DNA of 64,000 bases from an uncultured bacterium (GCA_905215015.1 CAJMOS010000001.1:13662-77661), one strand, 5' to 3'. Shown: positions 33,781 through 42,563, counted from the stretch's first letter. The notes: generated by a model not told the origin, from the letters alone. Program-made: numbers and translations.

Positions 33781-33808
33781 AATGCAACATAATGCAACAT
33801 TATTGCAA
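33781..33808. promoter_or_regulatory. tandem GCAACA operator in the divergent region
   Basis: AATGCAACAT occurs twice back to back (33781-33790, 33791-33800), followed by the inverted half TATTGCAA. It lies 8 bases upstream of the -35 of ygfK and about 110 bases before the divergent PLP enzyme gene. It could serve both. The same GCAACA-N4-GCAACA spacing recurs upstream of ygeW. Confidence 0.55.
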
Positions 33809-33918
33809 AAACTGCGTTTCCCAAAGAATCTTCATGAAAAAAGTCATGAATATGATGATTTTTCCTTTACAGATTACAACTTTTCACCGATACTTGGAAA
33901 GAGTTGGAGGCAAATTCC

Positions 33919-35385
33919 ATGTTGATTAATCTGACCATGCACCCTGAAATCAGGGCCAAGAACGTAAAGCTCTGCCGGGAGAAGGGCATTCTCCTTCCCA
34001 CGTTCAAGCAGATGTGTGATCCTTCCCTGATTCCGGAGTCCATTCTGAAGAAGCTGGACCAGGTCGGGCTTTGGGATGTCAATCCCGTGAACCTGTACCG
34101 CATCAACTGGCACAACGAGCCCAAGGAGAAAGGCGGCCGTTTTGGTGGTGTGAACTATATCGAGATTCCGCGTGAGATTACGGGAGTCAAGGCGCACATC
34201 TACGCTTTGGTAGGAAAATTCTTTCCCACCGGAGCCCATAAGGTCGGCGCTACCTACTCCTGCCTCGCGCCCGCTTTGGTGACCGGAAACTTCGATGCAG
34301 AGGAACAACAGGCCGTATGGCCCTCCACCGGCAACTACTGCCGTGGCGGCGCCTACAACAGCGCCCTGCTTGGCTGCAAGTCAATCGCCATCCTCCCCGA
34401 GGGCATGAGCAAGGAACGCTTCGACTGGCTGAAGACCGTCGCTGGCGAGGTGATCGCCACCCCGGGTTGCGAGAGCAACGTCAAGGAAATCTTCGACAAG
34501 TGCCACGAGCTCGACAAGGAGCGCGGAACCCATATCGTGATCTTCAACCAGTTCGAGCAGTTCGAGAATTATCTCTGGCACTACACCGTCACCGGTAGCG
34601 CCATCATCGAAGTCCTGAAAAAGCTCGGCGTCAAGAGCGAGAACGTCCGCGGCTACGTCTCCTCCACCGGAAGTGGCGGAACCCTCGCGGCCGGCGACCA
34701 CCTGAAGGACGTCTATCCGGACATCAAGATCGGAAGCGGCGAGGCATTGCAGTGTCCGACCCTGCTCCGCAACGGCTTCGGAGGCCATAGGATTGAAGGA
34801 ATCGGCGACAAGCACGTACCCTGGATCCACAACGTCAAGAACACCGACATGATCCTCGCCATCGACGACCAAGACTGCATGGACATCTACCGTCTGTTCA
34901 ACGAGCCTGCAGGTATCGCCTATCTGAAGAAGCAGGGAGTCTCCGACAAGGACATCGCCAACCTGCAGTACTTCGGCATCAGCGGCATCGGCAACATGCT
35001 CGGCGCCATCAAGATGGCCAAGTACTACGAGCTGGATGAGGACGACGTGGTCTTCACCGTCCTGACCGACAGTTCGGTCATGTACAAGAGCAGGCTGGCC
35101 GAGCTGACCGAGCAACAGGGCAAGTTCGACGAAACCGAGGCCGCAAAGGTGCTCGCCGCGGCGCTCCACCACCAGGGTATTGAGAACGCCCTCGAGCTGA
35201 CCTATTACGAGAAGCTCAGAGTGCACAACCTGAAGTACTACACCTGGATCGAGCAGCAGGGAAAGACCGCCGAGGAGCTCCGCGCCCAGTGGTACGACCG
35301 CACCTACTGGAAACAGCTGCCCCCGATGGCGAAGCAGATCGACGAGTTGATCGAATCGTTCAACAAGGAGATTCTTGGCAAGTAG
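33919..35385 (+). CDS. fold-type II PLP-dependent enzyme beside the purine cluster
   Basis: 488 residues. The PLP Schiff-base Lys is K108 in FPTGAHKVGATYS, and the phosphate-binding glycine loop is SSTGSGGTLAAGD (about residue 257). This is the cysteine synthase/threonine dehydratase/TrpB superfamily, but the protein is about 100-150 residues longer than most, with long N- and C-terminal additions. ATG 33919 follows GGAGG by 8 bases. It diverges from ygfK with a shared regulatory region. E. coli has YgeX, a 2,3-diaminopropionate ammonia-lyase of the same fold type, in its cluster. This protein is not a YgeX-length homologue, but may fill the role; that is inference. Confidence 0.75.
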   Translation: MLINLTMHPEIRAKNVKLCREKGILLPTFKQMCDPSLIPESILKKLDQVGLWDVNPVNLYRINWHNEPKEKGGRFGGVNYIEIPREITGVKAHIYALVGKFFPTGAHKVGATYSCLAPALVTGNFDAEEQQAVWPSTGNYCRGGAYNSALLGCKSIAILPEGMSKERFDWLKTVAGEVIATPGCESNVKEIFDKCHELDKERGTHIVIFNQFEQFENYLWHYTVTGSAIIEVLKKLGVKSENVRGYVSSTGSGGTLAAGDHLKDVYPDIKIGSGEALQCPTLLRNGFGGHRIEGIGDKHVPWIHNVKNTDMILAIDDQDCMDIYRLFNEPAGIAYLKKQGVSDKDIANLQYFGISGIGNMLGAIKMAKYYELDEDDVVFTVLTDSSVMYKSRLAELTEQQGKFDETEAAKVLAAALHHQGIENALELTYYEKLRVHNLKYYTWIEQQGKTAEELRAQWYDRTYWKQLPPMAKQIDELIESFNKEILGK

Positions 35386-35398
35386 GCCAGAAGACCTG

Positions 35399-35424
35399 GA
35401 AAGGGGCGGACCACCGCCCCTTTC
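35399..35424 (+). terminator. hairpin between the PLP gene and thrC
   Basis: GAAAGGGGCGG / CCGCCCCTTTC with an ACCA loop, followed by TTGCATT. It begins 13 bases after the PLP gene stop and ends 20 bases before the thrC ATG. The short T-run suggests partial termination. Confidence 0.55.
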
Positions 35425-35444
35425 TTGCATTACAGGAGGATTTC

Positions 35445-36671
35445 ATGCATTTCACCTATGTCTGCAATGATTGCGGCAAGACATTCACCACCGACAAGGT
35501 CATCTACCAGTGTCCTGACTGCGCCAAAGAGAACGACGACCTGCACTTCCCCAAGGGCAATCTGATTGTCAAGTATGACAAGAACGAACTCAGGGAACTG
35601 GGCAAGAAACGCCACGTCACCTTTTATGATTTCTTTCCCTACGACGTTCCGGACAAGGACAGCTACCCTGTGGGAAACACCCCGGTCGTCCGCCCCAAAC
35701 GGCTGATCGAGAAGTATGGAACCTCCGGCCTGTTCTTCAAGATGGACAGCGCCCTCCCCTCCGGGTCCTTCAAAGACCGGGCAAGCCAGCTGGTCGCCGC
35801 ACAGGCCGTGGCACACGGTGAGAAGAAGGTCTGTCTCGCATCCACAGGAAACGCCGGGGCCGCGATGAGCTGCGCAGGTGCCGCATACGGCCTGGACATC
35901 GTGCTCTTCGTCCCGGAGACGGCTCCTATCAACAAGCTGATGCAGAGCGTCCTCTACGGAGCCACCGTCGTCCCGGTCAAGGGCACCTACGATGACGCAT
36001 TCAAGCTTTCCATCGCCTATACGAAACACTTTGGCGGCATCAATCGCAACACTGCCTACAATCCGATGACGATCGAGGGAAAGAAAAGTGTCTCGATCGA
36101 GCTGTTCGAGCAGCTCGGGCGCAGGGTTCCCGACGTGGTCTACGTCCCGGTCGGCGACGGTTGCATCATCAGCGGCGTGATCAAGGGCTTCATCGACCTG
36201 AAGGAAGCGGGCCTCACCACCAGGCTGCCGCATGTGGTCTGCGTGCAGAGCAAGCAGAGCAACGCGATCAGCCAAGCCTTCAAGACGGGAAAATTCGATG
36301 CAATCGCCCACGCGACCACCAAGGCCGACTCGATCAGCGTCGAGAATCCGGCAAGCGGCCGCATGGCGGTGCGGTATCTGAAGGAGTGCGACGGCTGGAC
36401 GGTAGAGGTCGACGACAGCGAGATCTTCAAAGGACAGATGGAGCTGGTCCGGGAAAGCGGGACCTTTGTCGAGCCGGCAGCCGCCTGCGCCTGGGCAGGG
36501 TTCGTCAAGGACCGCGACCACCTCGTCAAGAGCTATGGCAGGGACGTCAGCGCCTGCGTGCTGCTGACCGGCATCGGTTTCAAGGACATGGCTGCGTTCC
36601 AAGGGGAAGTCTCCATGCCGAAGCCGATCGAGAACAGCGTCGAGGCCATGCTGGAACGCTTCAAGGAGTAA
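35445..36671 (+). CDS. thrC: threonine synthase
   Basis: 408 residues. An N-terminal zinc ribbon (C7, C10, C23, C26) precedes the catalytic domain with PLP Lys K110 in SGSFKDRAS and glycine loop ASTGNAGAAMS. This is the shorter threonine synthase class that converts O-phosphohomoserine to threonine. AGGAGG is 6 bases before ATG 35445; the frame upstream is not coding. Its place next to the PLP enzyme and purine cluster is unusual, since it normally sits with homoserine genes. It may have been recruited to a related beta-replacement/elimination; family activity remains the default reading. Confidence 0.85.
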   Translation: MHFTYVCNDCGKTFTTDKVIYQCPDCAKENDDLHFPKGNLIVKYDKNELRELGKKRHVTFYDFFPYDVPDKDSYPVGNTPVVRPKRLIEKYGTSGLFFKMDSALPSGSFKDRASQLVAAQAVAHGEKKVCLASTGNAGAAMSCAGAAYGLDIVLFVPETAPINKLMQSVLYGATVVPVKGTYDDAFKLSIAYTKHFGGINRNTAYNPMTIEGKKSVSIELFEQLGRRVPDVVYVPVGDGCIISGVIKGFIDLKEAGLTTRLPHVVCVQSKQSNAISQAFKTGKFDAIAHATTKADSISVENPASGRMAVRYLKECDGWTVEVDDSEIFKGQMELVRESGTFVEPAAACAWAGFVKDRDHLVKSYGRDVSACVLLTGIGFKDMAAFQGEVSMPKPIENSVEAMLERFKE

Positions 36672-36693
36672 GCCAAGCGACACCAGTTTCCGG

Positions 36694-36731
36694 GGGCTGT
36701 CTCGAAAGAGCTTCGAGGCAGCCTCATTTTT
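36694..36731 (+). terminator. terminator after thrC
   Basis: Imperfect stem GGGCTGTCTCGAA / TTCGAGGCAGCC followed by TCATTTTTATG, 23 bases after the thrC stop. Confidence 0.75.
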
Positions 36732-36934
36732 ATGTCCGGACGAGGGACTGGAAGGACCGCTTAAGGAATAGAGGGCCTGTCAGGCCTTCCGGAATGGCTG
36801 ACAAAGGATTTCCGAGGGAGGAGGACGACAGGAACCCGGGCCTTGGGGGAGGTCTGCAGGCAGCAGGTGTTTTTTGGGGCAGATGCCGGGGCCGGGCTAC
36901 GCGATGGCGCCCCAGAACAGAACGGCTTGCCGGC

Positions 36935-37394
36935 CACGCCCCGCTCCGAGCGGCAGGTGTAGCGCACGACGTCCTGTGCCACCCGGAACACGGCTGTGTG
37001 CCCCTGGACGAGCACTATGGCCCCGAAGGGATGAAGCCGTTTGCGGCCAGCCAGAGTCTTTCCCGCTATCGCGCGCCGCTGAGGAACATATCCTTTGACG
37101 GATACGTATCCTATGAGGGCAGGAGATACGGCGTCCCCCTTTCCTACGGGAAAAGGCAGGTACGGGTCCTCCGAGACGGCGAGCGGCTGTTCATCCTTGA
37201 TCCGGAAACAGGCGAGGTCGTCCAGACCCACACAGCCGACTGGTCCCAGACGCCGCACCCGTGCGCGGGCCAGTGGGAGGTCCTCCAGCCGGAGGAGTTC
37301 CCCACAGCCCCGGTGACCGTCACGCTCAGACGGTCGGCTCCTGACGCCGACCAGCGGTTCGCGCGCTTCGGCTTCGAGGGCGGGGAGGAAGGCA
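36935..37394 (+). pseudogene. istA: C-terminal fragment of IS21 transposase IstA
   Basis: The frame gives CVPLDEHYGPEGMKPFAASQ, then RYRAPLRNISFDGYVSYEGR and YGVPLSYGKRQVRVL, the typical C-terminal beta-barrel region of IstA (DGYVSYEGxRYGVP). The N-terminal HTH and DDE catalytic domain are not present in any frame, so it is inactive. The reading frame does not stop at the expected place but runs on into nonsense past 37394, suggesting another small indel. Confidence 0.7.
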
Positions 37395-38142
37395 ATGGTT
37401 GGGAACCTGTGCGGCCGCATTTCCAAAGCCTTCCTGTCGCTCGGGATACAGGTGTCGGGCAAGGAGGTCGCCGGATGGGCTGCGGACAAGGCGGTCACCG
37501 ACAAGGACCTGGACGCTTTCCTGGACCTCTTGCTGGAGGTCAAGGCCCAGCCGCATGCCGCTCAAGATGGCCAAGACGTTCGAGGGCTACGACTTCTCCC
37601 GGATGGGCCAGGAGAACGCCAGGAGGCTGCAGGCGCTTCAGTCCCTGGCGTTTGTCCAGGCCAACAGGAACGTCCTGATCACGGGTGACGTCGGCGTCGG
37701 CAAGACCCATCTCGTCCTTGCCATAGGCATGGAGTGCTGCAAGCGGAGGATGCGCGTCTATTACCTGAAGATGCAGCAGCTACGCGAGAGGCTCCACAAG
37801 GCGATCGAGTTCGGAAAGACGGGCAGGCTCATATCCGCGCTCGTCAGGCCGACCGTCCTGATCATCGACGAGGTTGGATACTGCAGGCTCGATAGGGAGG
37901 AGACCCAGGTGTTCTTCCATGGTATTGACCGGCGGTATGAGAAGGACGCCCAAAGCACCATCCTGACCTCGAACAAGCAGGCTTCCAAATGGAGCGAGTT
38001 CTTTTCGGACGACGACGCGCTGTTGTGCGCCTTGGACCGTCTCTGCGACAACTCCCTGTGCTTCAACATCTATGGCGAAAGCTATCGCGGGAAGAACAAG
38101 GAAATGATCAGGATCAAGGTCGAGAACGGACAAAGAGGCTGA
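37395..38142 (+). pseudogene. istB: IS21 ATPase IstB, frameshifted
   Basis: ATG 37395 has GGGGAGGAAGG before it and encodes MVGNLCGRISKAFLSLGIQV and a helical region ending LDLLLEVKAQ. The frame then changes near 37547; the second part starts RMPLKMAKTFEGYDFSRMG and contains Walker A GDVGVGKTH, Walker B LIIDEVGY, and LTSNKQASKW. One surplus C in CAGCCGCATG explains the shift. IstB loads IstA on target DNA; broken IstA and IstB together mean a dead element. Confidence 0.75.
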
Positions 38143-38237
38143 CCCTTTGGCTGGCCATGCTGACTGAAAATGGTTGATTCTTCCCGACCTCCAATTGGTT
38201 AAATTTTCCCGACCAACGGTGGTTGTTTTTGCCCGAC

Positions 38238-38361
38238 TCTAACACGACTTGATTGTGAGCGACGCGAAGCTCGGGTCCCGCGGCAGCAGCCACTCCTTCG
38301 GGGGCGGCCGTCTTGTTGTTCGGGCCATTGGGAGAATACAGATATCTGATGCCTCACATCG
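38238..38361. other. spacer between IS end and CRISPR-repeat-like sequence
   Basis: No coding frame I can support. The minus frame across it is open but composition looks non-coding. Confidence 0.3.
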
Positions 38362-38393
38362 AGGCCGCATGCCCATGCAACGCGGATTGAAAC
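38362..38393 (+). repeat. single CRISPR-repeat-like sequence (type I-C style)
   Basis: The 32 bases end in CGCGGATTGAAAC and contain the small inverted repeat GCAT-GCCC-ATGC. Type I-C repeats have the form of a short hairpin followed by GYGGATTGAAAY. Only one copy exists here, with no second repeat within 100 bases on either side and no cas gene in the window. It may be the last relic of an array next to the IS21 remnant, or chance. Confidence 0.25.
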
Positions 38394-38528
38394 ATATGTA
38401 TTCGATTGCGAGACAGGTTGTCTCGTATTTTCCCCATAGCCGAAGCAAGGGGGGGGCACGGCTAATCTCGAAAATCCCTGAGCAGTTTGTCAGCCTTTAC
38501 AAGATATCCGTAAGCCAGCGGATCAATC

Positions 38529-39508
38529 TTATCGGAAACTTCTCATTGCGAGGAGGTCTGTTTGGGTAAGATTCTCTTGGTTGTGTTGCCGGGCGTCTAC
38601 AACTGCAAACGGCGCGCCTGTGAGAAGGCAAGCCAACATGTAGATGATTTCAGGTGCCAGCCGGGAGGCTGATTCCATGCTGAATCCGGGAGAAAACACA
38701 TGGGAGACAACCTTTCTCGTGCCATCCTTGAAGTTGTCGAAATCATCCGGCCGGTATTTTCCTCTGGATCCGATGCAGATAGCCGAAGCGATTGAATCAT
38801 TCAGAGCGTCTTCTGGAGTGATTTTCGCTCTTCTATAGGCGATTTCCGCATTGGAAATCCTCCAGTATGTGTCTCTCACGTCATCAAAATCCGAACTCGC
38901 ATGTATCAGATTGCTGATGTCGTAAAACTGTTTCATGATCTCCATGTTTTTGTCGCCGAACGCCACGCCTGTGGTTCTGGGAGCAAAAGCTGTCAGCTTG
39001 TCGCCCAGGATGCAGTCGACAGTAGGGAGGATCACTGTAAGGTTTTCACCCTCTGTGATGACGAGATCATTCTTGATTTCCTTCCCGATGGTTTTCCGAT
39101 AGAAGTTTTCCCCATATAGGACATCCAGCAGGATGTACAGTGGCTGGTCATTGTTGACTGGTGATGTGTAATTGAACTTGAAATGACGTTTACGTATTGT
39201 TGCTTCCTGTGTTCTGATTGATTCCTCGGCGCTGATGAAGGGAAAGATGTTTTTTCCTTCTCCATGTACTCCTCGATCTGCGTGTCTGGGGTGACAATTA
39301 TGTCTATATCAGTCGATAACCTCATGGGCGAATCGAGGAGGAGAAGCAGGCTTGTCCCTCCCTTGAAGATGAACTTGAGACCAGATGTTACCAATGCTTC
39401 CAGAAGGCCGAATGCGTAGACCGTACGTTCGATAAGGGCCACATCTTTGTGATACTTGTCCCGTAGTTTGCGGATATGGTCAATGGTGAAGTTTTCAGCT
39501 GAAAGCAT
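38529..39508 (-). pseudogene. AbiEii/AbiGii-type nucleotidyltransferase toxin, frameshifted
   Basis: The first part from ATG 39508 reads MLSAENFTIDHIRKLRDKYH and contains the nucleotidyltransferase site FKGGTSLLLLLDSPMRLSTD-ID (G-G-T-S and D-x-D). Near 39255 the frame shifts in a run of six A: the continuation EGKNIFPFISAEESIRTQEA, then LYILLDVLYGENFY and an ending LTQTDLLAMRSFR lies in another frame. Seven As would restore one protein of about 325 residues. AbiEii-like toxins modify tRNA by adding nucleotides. The start overlaps the stop of the partner gene (TAATG). Slippage at the A-run could allow some product, otherwise it is inactive. Confidence 0.75.
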
Positions 39509-40221
39509 TACAGATCCTTCGAGGGTGCGTATTGTCCAAGCATGGCCTTGAATCTGGCGGCAGCTCCACGGCGGTTCGCATAGCGAAGCATTGCCTTTGT
39601 GTCTATCGCGTATCTTGAGAATGCATCATTGAAAATCAGAGGATATTCCCCTCTCGAAACAAGTTTGGAAACCAGCTTGTCCACGGAGATGTCCACAAGA
39701 ATTTTCTCAAGCCTGCTGTGCCAATTGCAACCGGCTTCTTTGGGCGATTCGGATGGAAGCCTGAGAACGACAATCAGATCATCGACATAATACTTGTAAT
39801 AATCCTCGACAGATGGCTTGAGCAGGACTTTCCCGGGATGTTTCATCTTGAGCATGTCGAAGACATAGTCGACCAACTCGTTTTCCACAAAAACAAATAT
39901 CGTGTTATGGGCGATCTGGTGGTTTAAAAAGGCATTCAATTGCACGAGCTCGAATATCTGGAAATTCCCAGACGGGTACTCTTCTGTCATTTCCGACGCG
40001 ATCCTTTCGGAAGTTTCCGAATAGGTGTGGCGATATGCGTGTTTTCCCTGCGAAAAAGAGTATTGGTCTCTTCCGATGTGGATGATGTTGTTGTCGACTA
40101 TCTGCTTGCTGAGGGCATAGGATAATCCCGCCAGGGAAGCTTTGTTTGCTTCCTGCCTCATCGCCTCATAGTAGTTCGCTCTGGTGAACACGGGCATGTT
40201 TCTCAGTTGGTCGAAAGTCAC
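39508..40221 (-). CDS. AbiEi-like antitoxin/DUF6577-type partner protein
   Basis: 237 residues. The GTG at 40221 is chosen as start, because AGGAGG lies 6 bases upstream; the longer frame to 40263 would include that site. Its N-terminal half looks like a winged helix (YYEAMRQEANKASLAGLSYA, then HIGRDQYSF) and its C-terminal half has 'ILVDISVDKLVSKLVSRGEY', matching proteins paired with AbiEii nucleotidyltransferases. In type IV AbiE systems the partner represses the operon without contacting the toxin. It appears intact although the toxin gene is frameshifted. Confidence 0.7.
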   Translation of the reverse strand: MTFDQLRNMPVFTRANYYEAMRQEANKASLAGLSYALSKQIVDNNIIHIGRDQYSFSQGKHAYRHTYSETSERIASEMTEEYPSGNFQIFELVQLNAFLNHQIAHNTIFVFVENELVDYVFDMLKMKHPGKVLLKPSVEDYYKYYVDDLIVVLRLPSESPKEAGCNWHSRLEKILVDISVDKLVSKLVSRGEYPLIFNDAFSRYAIDTKAMLRYANRRGAAARFKAMLGQYAPSKDL

Positions 40222-40494
40222 GCATGTCCTCCTCGTTGCGTTTGGCGGCAAATCCGGACGCAACCGGTATTCCTCTCGGTTCCATCATACATGCAACAGA
40301 AACAGACGCCAACTGAAGAACGGCAGTAAATCAGAATTACTGCCAATCTTCAGCTTTGCAAAGGGTAGGCATCGGTCCAGCCGCAAACACACGCCATTGG
40401 TTCCGACTCGTTCCAAAATATTCCAACCGACATACGAAAAACATACGGTTAATCTCCTGCCGGCACATCACCATCTTTCCTTCGGCGTCAATTC
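40222..40494. other. spacer upstream of the AbiE-like operon
   Basis: No supported gene. Should hold the promoter and operators of the AbiE-like operon on the minus strand. Not resolved by eye. Confidence 0.3.
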
Positions 40495-40533
40495 GGGGCT
40501 ATCCCGCTTTTGTCATGAGACAGCCCTTTTTTT
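40495..40533 (+). terminator. terminator-like hairpin before the 40600 gene
   Basis: GGGGCT ... AGCCC with a 20-base loop followed by seven Ts. No plus-strand gene precedes it closely, so it may be a relic, or end an unrecognised small RNA. Confidence 0.5.
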
Positions 40534-40599
40534 CGTCTGCGTGTCCCGCCGCTTTACGGGAGCATGCCGATTCGATATCTTATCGGTAAAGGATGAACT

Positions 40600-41085
40600 A
40601 TGCAGAACTTTCTGATTGGACTTTGCATTGGTGTCGCTTTGGCAATCGTACTTGCCGTCGCCCAGTCAATCAACGCACACAAGAAAATGAAGGTCCTCAT
40701 GGCTGAGAAGGACAAGCTGAAACAGATGATCACCGACCGGATCGACCTGGAAAGCGAGGGCCTTGCCAAGCTGAAGAAGGAAAACGAGGATCTGAAGAAG
40801 CAGAACGAGAACCTTCGGGTCACGGTCAGCACCTACAGCCAGAGACCTGGGCGGAAAGAAGTCGCGAGACTCCAGGTCTACCAGCTTGCCGTCGACCGGC
40901 TCACCCTCAACTCCCCCGGCTTCGGCGCGGCCTGGCAGGCGGCGCTGAAGGAAAGCGAGGACGAGTTCCAGAAGACTTACATCGGCGTCCAGCCATTCCT
41001 GAAGAAGATCATCCCCTTCGCGAAAAGCGAGGCGGAAGTCATCAGCCTCGACGAACCGGACGAGAAGGACAAGAAAAACAACTGA
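40600..41085 (+). CDS. membrane-anchored coiled-coil protein, unknown function
   Basis: 161 residues: one membrane helix at the N-terminus (FLIGLCIGVALAIVLAVAQS), then a coiled coil of about 50 residues (KLKQMITDRIDLESEGLAKL and LKKENEDLKKQNENLRVTVS). A basic stretch and an acidic Lys/Glu-rich tail (DEPDEKDKKNN) end the protein. AAAGG lies 6 bases before the ATG. The stop abuts the convergent gene at 41086 with no gap. I do not recognise a family; topology suggests the coiled coil is cytoplasmic. Confidence 0.7.
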   Translation: MQNFLIGLCIGVALAIVLAVAQSINAHKKMKVLMAEKDKLKQMITDRIDLESEGLAKLKKENEDLKKQNENLRVTVSTYSQRPGRKEVARLQVYQLAVDRLTLNSPGFGAAWQAALKESEDEFQKTYIGVQPFLKKIIPFAKSEAEVISLDEPDEKDKKNN

Positions 41086-41943
41086 TCACGCGCGCAACGG
41101 GAGGAAGCCACCCCAGGAATGGAACCGCACCCCCTTCCGGAGCGCTTCCTGTACGCGTTTCTGAAGCGTGGTGGCCGATGGGAAGGAAAGGACATCCTGC
41201 TCGTCGAGCCCGAACCCGAAGACCCGCTCATAGATCTGCGGAATCCCGTGTTGCGCGACAGGAAACAGCGTGAAGCGCTCCTGGAAGCGGATGATCCGTG
41301 CGTCCGGAGGAAGCACCTGGGAGAGAGCCGGGTCAAGCAGCCAAGAGTCGCAGACGGCGATGGGAAACCGGGGAAACCAGCGCGCCGCCCATGCCAGCGA
41401 GTCGTCCACCTCCCGCTCGTCCAAAGGACCACCCTCAGGGATATGCAGGCGCAGGCATGGCATCCCCTTTTTCAGCACCACTTCCCGACCCGCTCCTCCA
41501 CCAAGAGCAAACCGTCCATTTCCATCCCGGAAAACCGTAACCGCGAACGGGAACGAAGCCTCCTCGTACTGGAGCCTGCCGAGACGGGTGATGGTGCCGC
41601 AGGCGTGATGGCAGAGCCAGGAAACGTTGTCCACTCCGATGGCACCTGTCCTCTGCTCGTAGTGGCGAGCCCAGATGGCGATGTCGCCCAAGGTCGCATG
41701 CCGGATTCCCGCATCCGGGTAATACCGCTTGGTGACCGGATAGCACTCGGCGAGCGCCAGAAGCATGAAGATCGCCCCATAGCGCCGAATCCCTTCCAGG
41801 CAGACCGCCCTGAATGACTCCTGGTCCCGACCGGCCGCCGCTACCACCGCCCTCTCAAGCAGGGCACGGTCCTTCGGCGCTTGTTCCATCGCACGCCAGA
41901 CCGGCACGGCAAGATCGGCATCCCTGCAGAATGCTTCGTACAT
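41086..41943 (-). CDS. acyltransferase domain-containing protein (DUF5596-like)
   Basis: 285 residues. Blocks 'LALAECYPVTKRYYPDAGI', 'GTITRLGRLQYEEASF', 'LRLHIPEGGPLDEREVDDSL' and 'CDSWLLDPALSQVLPPDARI' match a family annotated as acyltransferase domain proteins with a GNAT-like fold, common in Firmicutes and spirochaetes and of unknown substrate. HIPEGGPL and CDSWLLDP are its strongest markers. It is convergent with the coiled-coil gene, touching end to end. A clear ribosome binding site was not resolved. Confidence 0.65.
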   Translation of the reverse strand: MYEAFCRDADLAVPVWRAMEQAPKDRALLERAVVAAAGRDQESFRAVCLEGIRRYGAIFMLLALAECYPVTKRYYPDAGIRHATLGDIAIWARHYEQRTGAIGVDNVSWLCHHACGTITRLGRLQYEEASFPFAVTVFRDGNGRFALGGGAGREVVLKKGMPCLRLHIPEGGPLDEREVDDSLAWAARWFPRFPIAVCDSWLLDPALSQVLPPDARIIRFQERFTLFPVAQHGIPQIYERVFGFGLDEQDVLSFPSATTLQKRVQEALRKGVRFHSWGGFLPLRA

Positions 41944-42212
41944 CAGAACTCCTCGATAACCTCCACTCCTCCCACACCAGAGGAATGAATGGCTTCCTCC
42001 ACATGGTTATGGGAAAAGGGCGGGAAGCACAAGGGTATAAAGGAAATACCGTCCGCACCTCGGGTGACGACAACGAATATGCTTTTGACAAGAAACATAT
42101 CAGGATAGTGTGGATGGCTCCGAGTCGGTCTATACCATCAGTGAGCAGATGTTCGTCAATGTTTATGTTGCAATTGCGAAATTGACCCCATGTACTCTTA
42201 TGTTCGAGAACT
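41944..42212. other. non-coding stretch in decayed region
   Basis: Only shadow frames; presumably includes the upstream region of the acyltransferase-like gene. Confidence 0.4.
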
Positions 42213-42563
42213 TTACCAAAATCTGCATGACAGAGAAAAACTTCGGTCTTCGTCTGTGAGGAACACAGGAAGCGGAGATCCGTTGTCCCGGGTTGCGCGA
42301 ATCGCTGTGGAAATTCCGGTATTTCTCCCTTCGACAAGATGCAGCTCTTTCAGGAAATCACCGACGCGCCTGTTCCTGTCTCTCCTGCTCCTCATTCTGA
42401 GATTGGCGATATCATCGTCACTGATCGAACGGTCCGGTCCAGATACACTGGTGATTTCCATACTGTCTCTTTCAATCCTGATCGTAGCAGGTCCGTGGAC
42501 CTCGGGGGAGGTCTGGAAACGACCGCGGGCTTTGGAAGAGTATCGGGGAGCCGTGCTACACAA
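42213..42563 (-). pseudogene. C-terminal fragment of AlbA/RecG-like ATP-binding protein
   Basis: The frame contains ATIRIERDSMEITSVSGPDR, then 'LRMRSRRDRNRRVGDFLKEL', 'HLVEGRNTGISTAIRATRDN' and GSPLPVFLTDEDRSF. This is the conserved C-terminal part of AlbA_2/HATPase_c_4 proteins (R-x-RN-x-R-x-x-x-FL-x-x-LHL-x-EGR-x-TGI). The N-terminal DNA-binding domain and ATPase core are missing in every frame, and no start exists upstream. It is a remnant beside a tRNA gene, where mobile DNA often enters. Confidence 0.6.

Larger units (their letters stand above)
36740..38237 (+). mobile_element. IS21-family element remnant
   Basis: Contains the C-terminal part of an IstA-type transposase and a frameshifted IstB-type ATPase. 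The right end has three copies of a terminal motif, GGTT(G/A)-x-TT-x-CCCGAC, at 38172-38188, 38197-38213 and 38221-38237 (spacing 24-25 bases), as in the multiple terminal repeats of IS21 elements. No matching left end or target duplication was found; the left boundary is uncertain. Confidence 0.7.

Noticed and set aside
38238..38528. CRISPR array
   Set aside because: Only one repeat-like unit, no spacers of regular length, no cas genes.
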